A DNA stretch of 64,000 nt, taken from Bilamarchaeum sp050303335 (GTDB lineage Archaea; Micrarchaeota; Micrarchaeia; Anstonellales; Bilamarchaeaceae). The stretch lies in NCBI GenBank assembly GCA_050303335.1, contig JBNLBN010000001.1, forward strand, positions 43,453 to 107,452, given 5' to 3'. The position numbers and the translations under genes are program-made. This document shows, one piece after another, positions 59,024 through 64,000 of the stretch; the first letter of the stretch is position 1; each line of letters starts with the position of its first letter. The notes beneath the pieces are model-generated. The model did no database searches, was not told the origin of the DNA, and worked only from the letters and a program-made list of their open reading frames with translations.

Positions 59024-59287
59024 ATGAGTATCAACATTTTTGTTTTTGGCAAGGTCCAGGGGGTCTTTTTCAGGAGCAACACTCTTGAAAAGGCCCTTTC
59101 TCTTGGCCTCACAGGTTTTGTTAGGAATCTTCCGGACGGTTCTGTTGAAATCCGTGCATCCGGAGAAAAGGAAAAGCTTCAGGAACTTCTTGAATGGGCG
59201 CGAAAAGGCCCTGCAACTGCCGATGTCAAGGAAGTTAAATACAGCTGGGGAAAAGAAAATTTTGAAAAATTCGAAATCAGGTACTAG
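59024..59287 (+). CDS. acyP: Acylphosphatase
   Basis: The 87-residue enzyme hydrolyses acyl phosphates. The active-site loop GKVQGVFFRSNT gives the catalytic arginine and the asparagine lies in GFVRNLPDGSVEI. Length is standard. It starts 2 bp after the thermosome stop; a GTG at 59018 overlapping that stop is another possible start. The 3' end shares CTAG with the convergent gene. Confidence 0.94.
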   Translation: MSINIFVFGKVQGVFFRSNTLEKALSLGLTGFVRNLPDGSVEIRASGEKEKLQELLEWARKGPATADVKEVKYSWGKENFEKFEIRY

Positions 59288-59655
59288 TATTCCTTGATCC
59301 CGCTTCCCCTTCTCCTGGGGGATGCATGGCTCCTTCCTGTCTTTATGTTCTGGATCTTTTCCAGGGCGTCCTCAAGTTCGGCGATCTTGACATCGTCTCC
59401 ATAATACTTCTTTGCCTCATCCGGAATCTCAATAAGATTTCCATCGATGCAGGCGAGATTTCCCGAGTCATCAGTTATGGAATCAAGAAGATATACCATT
59501 GCCGATACCTTTGGGGAAGTAGTTCCAGGAATCTTCACGATCCCCTCGTTCTTCTTGCCGATCATGTTCATTATCTTCTGAAGCTCTTCTATATCATTAT
59601 CCGAAAATCCCTGTTCATTAAGCCAACTTACGGCCGTTTCTCTGAATATGTACAA
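59284..59655 (-). CDS. Small protein of unknown function with basic tail
   Basis: The 123-residue protein is mostly helical with an acidic middle (IPDEAKKYYGDDVKIAELEDALEKI) and a short basic tail (SPRRRGSG). No family is recognised. It lies 24 bp downstream of the aminopeptidase gene on the same strand and is last in that transcript. Confidence 0.7.
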   Translation of the reverse strand: MYIFRETAVSWLNEQGFSDNDIEELQKIMNMIGKKNEGIVKIPGTTSPKVSAMVYLLDSITDDSGNLACIDGNLIEIPDEAKKYYGDDVKIAELEDALEKIQNIKTGRSHASPRRRGSGIKEY

Positions 59656-59679
59656 AATCTCACCCGCAATTATATCTTG

Positions 59680-61044
59680 CTATTGTTTTTTAATCATGTT
59701 TTCAATCGTCCTTGTAACGAGCCTAACACCGGTGCCGGTTGCCCCCGGAGTGAAATAATCACCGCCGCTCTTTACTGATTCAACGGCTGCAATATCAAGG
59801 TGCGCCCATTTGCTTTCCCCAACGAATTCTTTGAGGAAAGCCGCGGCAGTGATCGATCCGGCTTCGACGGTCTCAGAAATATTTTTCAGGTCCGCGATAT
59901 TGGATTTCATCATCTCCCCGTATTCTTCCCACAGGGGAAGCCTCCAGACCCTCTCATGCGTGATGATTCCTGCCTTTTCGAGTTCTGTTGCCAATACGTC
60001 ATCGTTCGAATACATCCCTATTGCATGCCTGCCTAGGCCGACTATGATGGCTCCTGTGAGCGTTGCCATGTCGATGATATATTCGGGCTTGTGCTCTGCT
60101 GCAAATGCAAGCGCATCGGCAAGTACCAACCTTCCTTCGGCATCCGTATTGAGCACCTCTATCGTCTTTCCGCTATATGATTTTACAATATCCCCGGGTT
60201 TCTGTGCATTGCCGTCCGGATTGTTCTCTGTGAGCGGTATGAATCCAATCAGCCTGACCGGCAGCTTCAGGTCGGATACTGCCTTGAATACTCCGATCAC
60301 GTTGATGGCCCCGGACTTGTCGTATTTCATCTCGTGCATGTCCTTCGACGGCTTGAGGCTGATGCCTCCGGTGTCGAAGGTGATGCCCTTCCCGACCACG
60401 CAGTACAATGGATATCTCTTGCCGGGATTGTATTCCATCTTGACAAGTACTGGAGGTTCACTTGCGCCCCTTGCAACCCCGAGTATCGCATTCATCCCCT
60501 TCTTCTCAAGCGCCTTCCTGTCGAATGGGGTGACCTTGAACCTTCCCTTCCCGATTTTTTTTGCCGCTTCGGCTATCATCCTGGGAGTCGCAACGTTTGA
60601 AGGGTTTTCATCAAGCTCCCTCGAGAGGTTCTGTGCGTTCCCGTAAATCTCCCCGATCCTGAGTGCCGGGGATCTCCTTCCGACAACATGGATCCTCTTG
60701 AGGGTGTTCACCTCCTTCTCGGATTTGAAATTGAGGAATTTGTAATTTGCAAGTACTGCGCCCTCTGCAAGTGCCCGGATCCCGTCATCATCGGCCCATT
60801 TCGGTAGCAGGATGCTGATCTCCTTGAGTTTCCTCCTGTTTGCAAATCCAACTATCCGTCCTGCCGCCTTCCTGATGTTCTCGTTGCGGAAATCCTTCTT
60901 TTTGCCAAGCCCGACGATTATCCCTGATTCGCTGACATAAGTGCTTCCGAGCTTCCCGTCGAATTTCTTGCTCTCCCCCTCGAAAACCATGCTTCCTGTG
61001 GTCTTTCCAGCTTTGTCTGAATATTCAAGCAACATGTACCCCAT
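59680..61044 (-). CDS. pepA: Leucyl aminopeptidase, M17 family
   Basis: This two-metal cytosolic exopeptidase removes N-terminal residues. The metal-binding core reads VGKGITFDTGGISLKPS with MKYDKSGA and the M17 signature NTDAEGRLVLADAL. Length 454 is normal for the family and the C-terminal catalytic domain is complete. M17 enzymes are common in bacteria and patchy in archaea. Confidence 0.95.
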   Translation of the reverse strand: MGYMLLEYSDKAGKTTGSMVFEGESKKFDGKLGSTYVSESGIIVGLGKKKDFRNENIRKAAGRIVGFANRRKLKEISILLPKWADDDGIRALAEGAVLANYKFLNFKSEKEVNTLKRIHVVGRRSPALRIGEIYGNAQNLSRELDENPSNVATPRMIAEAAKKIGKGRFKVTPFDRKALEKKGMNAILGVARGASEPPVLVKMEYNPGKRYPLYCVVGKGITFDTGGISLKPSKDMHEMKYDKSGAINVIGVFKAVSDLKLPVRLIGFIPLTENNPDGNAQKPGDIVKSYSGKTIEVLNTDAEGRLVLADALAFAAEHKPEYIIDMATLTGAIIVGLGRHAIGMYSNDDVLATELEKAGIITHERVWRLPLWEEYGEMMKSNIADLKNISETVEAGSITAAAFLKEFVGESKWAHLDIAAVESVKSGGDYFTPGATGTGVRLVTRTIENMIKKQ

Positions 61045-61065
61045 TCAGTTCCATCTTTTAAAAAA

Positions 61066-62751
61066 TTAGGCCCGAATCATTTCCTCTATCTCTTTGCTCG
61101 TGGTGATCTCGTTGACGGATTTGTCATCCCTCATCTTTACGAATCTGGGGAACCTCAATGCATATCCTGCCGTGTGGATTGTTGAAACGGAAATTTCATC
61201 GAAGGCAACCTCTATCACGTATTTCGGCTCGACCCAGTAGTCCACATCAAGCGTGCACTCTAGGTTTGCCGGGGCCTTCTTTGTCTTGATCTCCTCTAGC
61301 ATCTCCCGGACATTCACCATCTCCTCTTCAGTGAATCCAGAAGCGACCTTTGCAACTGTCTTGAGCCTCCCGGTATCAGGATCGTTTACTGCAACCAGGA
61401 CCCCGCCGAATTCGAATTCCGCCCGATGTCCCTGCCCGAGGTAATATCCGACAATCACAGCATCCACAGTATCAACGGACTGTCCATATGATTTCTTGAG
61501 TTTGATCCACGCGAATTTCCTCTTTCCTGCAGTATATGGTGCATCGAGGTCCTTAGCCATGATGCCTTCCAGGCCGCTTGAAATGGACCTCTGGAACATC
61601 TCCTCAAGTTTTTTCGAACTGGATATTATCTTGCTTTCTGCGGCGCGGATAATCCTTCCCTTGAATTTTTTTACCTTCCTGCGCCTGGCACTGTATTTCT
61701 CATTGGTGAGATCCCTGCCGTCATACATAATGTCGAAAACAAAGAGCTGCAGAGGGAAATCCTTCGACGCCTTATCGATACCGTGCTTCCTTCTCCTGTG
61801 CATGGTCTGCTGGAATGAGAAGAACCTCCCCTTTTTCTCATTATACGCCAGGGCTTCCCCTTCGAAAATCAGTTCCTCCTGTTTCAGCTTTTTGATCTCC
61901 TCAATGACATCCGGAAACATGTGGGTCATCTTCTCAAGCTTCCTGGAATATATCTCCACACTGTCCCCCGACTTGTGGACCTGCAGCCTGAATCCGTCAT
62001 ACTTCATTTCGACTGCGCATTTCCCGAGCTTCTCTATAATCGCTTCCGGGGAGCTAAGCCGCTCTGCCAGGGCAGGCATCAGCGGCTTGAAAGGCGTGAC
62101 CTTGAATTTTTCTATGTTTTTGGGATCCTCGAAAAATAGCCGCGAGACCAGCCCAAGGTCTGAACAGACATTATATGCGCGTTCGATCTCCTCCCTCATC
62201 GACTTGTCGCCGGCGTGGGAAACCGAAAGTGCATCAAGGATTGTCGGATCCCCTACGCCGAGCCTGAGCTTTGCAAGTACATACCTTACGATAAACCGTG
62301 CCTCCACCGGGTTTGCATTGTTCAGAAGTTCTGTGAGGTATTTGATCTTCAGCTGCTGCGAACCGGAACCACCTGCCCTGGCGATCTTCATCATCACTCC
62401 ATAGACATATGATACCTCCATCTCGCTTGTCATCAGCGCCGTCTGCTTCTTCTTTCCGACAAGTTCCTCTGCAGTATCCCCCAGGTCGCCGCTTCTCTTA
62501 TACATGTCGTCTATCTTCCCCACTGGATACCCCGTTGCATTGCTGATTGCCTCGATTGCAAGCCTTTCGCCCACTCCAAGATCAACATCCTCGTAAGGCG
62601 GAAGCAGTATCCCCTGCATGATGTAGACAAGTTTGTCAATTTCGGAAGCTTTGGTCTTTTTGAACAGTTCTGCAAGTATATCCGTCATCTCCAGCCGTCC
62701 TGACTTTGATTCGAGCCTGTCGAATACAATTGCAACTTCCGAAAAATCCAT
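61066..62751 (-). CDS. lig: ATP-dependent DNA ligase
   Basis: This replicative-type archaeal ligase seals nicks. An N-terminal helical DNA-binding domain (about 1-210) precedes the nucleotidyl transferase domain, where motif I is EMKYDGFRLQVH near residue 250 with the adenylated lysine. Motif III is LIFEGEALAYN, motif IV EGIMAKDLD and motif V FAWIKLKK. An OB domain completes the 561 residues. It is the second gene after the inositol phosphate synthase on the same strand. Confidence 0.96.
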   Translation of the reverse strand: MDFSEVAIVFDRLESKSGRLEMTDILAELFKKTKASEIDKLVYIMQGILLPPYEDVDLGVGERLAIEAISNATGYPVGKIDDMYKRSGDLGDTAEELVGKKKQTALMTSEMEVSYVYGVMMKIARAGGSGSQQLKIKYLTELLNNANPVEARFIVRYVLAKLRLGVGDPTILDALSVSHAGDKSMREEIERAYNVCSDLGLVSRLFFEDPKNIEKFKVTPFKPLMPALAERLSSPEAIIEKLGKCAVEMKYDGFRLQVHKSGDSVEIYSRKLEKMTHMFPDVIEEIKKLKQEELIFEGEALAYNEKKGRFFSFQQTMHRRRKHGIDKASKDFPLQLFVFDIMYDGRDLTNEKYSARRRKVKKFKGRIIRAAESKIISSSKKLEEMFQRSISSGLEGIMAKDLDAPYTAGKRKFAWIKLKKSYGQSVDTVDAVIVGYYLGQGHRAEFEFGGVLVAVNDPDTGRLKTVAKVASGFTEEEMVNVREMLEEIKTKKAPANLECTLDVDYWVEPKYVIEVAFDEISVSTIHTAGYALRFPRFVKMRDDKSVNEITTSKEIEEMIRA

Positions 62752-62781
62752 GGGATTATAGCCTGCTTTAAAATTTAAAAA

Positions 62782-63861
62782 TCAGTCCTTGATGAACTCT
62801 TCTGCAAGCCTCTTGGCCTCAGCATCGTCAAACTGCCTTGGCGGGTGCTTCATTAACCATGAACTTGGCCCGATCAGGGGACCCCCCATCTTCTTGTCAA
62901 GGGCTATCTTGCAGTATCTTACTGCATCAATCACGATTCCTGCAGAATTCGCTTTGTCGTCCACTTCGAGGCGCACTTCCATGTTGTAGGGAATATTCGC
63001 CCACATACGGCCCTCGATCCTCATGAACATAAGTTTGGTGTTTGCAAGGAACGGTATGAAATCAGAAGGTCCGACATATATCTGGTCATCAGGAAGCCTT
63101 TCTTTCAGCTGGCTCTGCACTGATTCCGTCTTCGATATCTTCTTCGAAGTCAGCCTCTCCTGCTCCTTCATGCAAAGGAAATCAGTGTTTCCGCCGACAT
63201 TTATCTGGTAGGTCTTCTCGATCTTTGTCCCTCTTTCATCGCAGAGCCTTGCCATCTTCCTGTGGACTATGGTCGCTCCAACCTGGCCCTTTATGTCGTC
63301 GCCGATAATCGGAATCCCCTTTTCCTCGAACTTTTTCGCCCATTCCGGATCCGATGCAATGAATGAAGGCATGCAGTTAACGAATGCCACATTTGCATCA
63401 AGGCAGGTCTGCGCCCAGAATTTTGTTGCATGGTCAGATCCGACTGGAAGGTATGAAACCAGAATCTCAACGTTCTTTTCCTTGAGTTCCTTCATGATCG
63501 CAGCTTTCAGTTCATCCTGATTTTTGTCTTCTACGGGAGTGAACTTGTCCTTCACATAGAATCCCACGCCGTCAAGCTGGGGCGACTGCTGCACTGTGAC
63601 ATCATTCATGGTGCTCAGTTCCGGAACCCATTTCACCTTGTTGGGTTCTGCATAGACCGCCTGGGAGAGCGGCTTTCCGACCTTCTTCGAATCGACATCG
63701 AACGCGGCAACGAAATCAAGGTCGTGGATGGAATATCCATTCATGTTCTCGTGCATGATACCTATGACCTTCTGCTCAGGATTCCGCTTGTAGTATTCGA
63801 TTCCCTGAACTAACCCGGCAAAACAATTTCCCACTCCAACAACTGCGCATCGTATTGACAT
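62782..63861 (-). CDS. ino1: Myo-inositol-1-phosphate synthase
   Basis: This NAD enzyme converts glucose 6-phosphate to inositol 1-phosphate, the precursor of archaetidylinositol and some archaeal solutes. The Rossmann start is CAVVGVGNCFAGLVQGIEYY; later motifs are VSYLPVGSDHATKFWA, FVNCMPSFIASD, DDIKGQVGATIVH and NVGGNTDFLC. Length 359 matches the short archaeal/actinobacterial form. ATG 63861 is preferred to a GTG at 63870 because ATTTAATTT (63881-63889) is centred 24 bp upstream of it. Confidence 0.95.
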   Translation of the reverse strand: MSIRCAVVGVGNCFAGLVQGIEYYKRNPEQKVIGIMHENMNGYSIHDLDFVAAFDVDSKKVGKPLSQAVYAEPNKVKWVPELSTMNDVTVQQSPQLDGVGFYVKDKFTPVEDKNQDELKAAIMKELKEKNVEILVSYLPVGSDHATKFWAQTCLDANVAFVNCMPSFIASDPEWAKKFEEKGIPIIGDDIKGQVGATIVHRKMARLCDERGTKIEKTYQINVGGNTDFLCMKEQERLTSKKISKTESVQSQLKERLPDDQIYVGPSDFIPFLANTKLMFMRIEGRMWANIPYNMEVRLEVDDKANSAGIVIDAVRYCKIALDKKMGGPLIGPSSWLMKHPPRQFDDAEAKRLAEEFIKD

Positions 63862-63915
63862 ATCAATCACTATTTAACAAAAATTAAATAGTTCCAATTT
63901 TTAAAATAGGCGAAT

Positions 63916-64000
63916 CTAGTTTCGGTCAGAGTCTATTGGATCTCCTTTATATTCGCATATATCGTAACATTCTTCTTTCCAAAAATCCAACACATTGCAG
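63916..64000 (-). CDS. C-terminal fragment of a gene entering from the right edge
   Basis: Reading in from the right edge on the minus strand, one frame is open for 27 codons and ends at TAG (63916-63918). The residues include WKEECYDICEYKGDPIDSD, with two cysteines four apart. The frame is too short to identify. The AT-rich stretch between it and the inositol synthase holds that gene's promoter. Confidence 0.4.
   Translation of the reverse strand, partial: CNVLDFWKEECYDICEYKGDPIDSDRN

Noticed and set aside
1..64000. CRISPR array or insertion sequence
   Set aside because: No regularly spaced repeats, Cas genes, transposase or terminal inverted repeats were found on reading the window.

Overview
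The window is 64 kb of a compact archaeal chromosome. Archaeal origin is shown by a thermosome chaperonin, GatD/GatE, archaeal family-B DNA polymerase, RNA polymerase subunit K, class I CCA-adding enzyme, NurA, Pus10, an AglB-type oligosaccharyltransferase, geranylgeranylglyceryl phosphate synthase with a geranylgeranyl reductase, ATP-dependent DNA ligase and an archaeal-type riboflavin synthase. A bacterial-type gyrase (gyrB-gyrA), FtsZ and a bacterial-type GTP cyclohydrolase II sit among them. GC content is moderate by eye. The gene mix and compactness fit a small-genome euryarchaeal or DPANN-like lineage, but I cannot name the species. No CRISPR array, insertion sequence, integrase or rRNA was seen, and no gap without a gene or RNA exceeds 300 bases.

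Layout. 1-3.9 kb (minus): riboflavin genes ribA, a ribC-ribH fusion and ribB, then pyrK-pyrD. 4-12.4 kb (plus): a lipoprotein, ftsZ, aglB, gatD-gatE and a YkgJ-like cysteine cluster protein. 12.4-19.5 kb (minus): a metal ABC transporter with its DtxR/MntR-like regulator, then gyrB-gyrA. 19.6-24.3 kb: a large orphan membrane lipoprotein, cca and a beta-CASP nuclease. 24.4-26.9 kb (plus): a tightly overlapping module of K+ channel, E1-like enzyme, small protein, PHP phosphoesterase, HTH protein and small membrane protein. 26.9-31.2 kb (plus): the most interesting locus, a polytopic membrane glycoprotein candidate, a VirB3/VirB4-N-like protein, a VirB4/HerA-like ATPase, a coiled-coil winged-helix protein and a 46-residue protein, which together look like a reduced type IV secretion or DNA-transfer apparatus. 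31.2-36 kb (plus): purD, a secreted transglutaminase, lipid genes and pyrE. 36-46 kb (minus, apart from one amidotransferase): pus10, two small orphans, polB, a three-repeat DNA-binding protein, a surface protein, NreA and a 622-residue orphan. 46-53 kb: tRNA-Gly, a SerK/ParB-like protein, a glutaredoxin/regulator pair, an aminotransferase, a HEAT-OB protein, rpoK, dcd, a TonB-C-like lipoprotein and nurA. 53.7-64 kb: RNase P RNA, SRP54, a DASS transporter, thermosome, acylphosphatase, leucyl aminopeptidase, DNA ligase, inositol-phosphate synthase and a gene fragment at the right edge.

Genome architecture is unusually regular. Most promoters place a TATA-like box 23-28 bp upstream of the start codon, implying leaderless mRNAs. 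At least three divergent pairs share one symmetric box with starts about 52 bp apart. Every convergent pair of genes overlaps at its 3' ends, four of them through the tetranucleotide CTAG that encodes both stop codons. Same-strand neighbours are frequently coupled through ATGA or TGATG.
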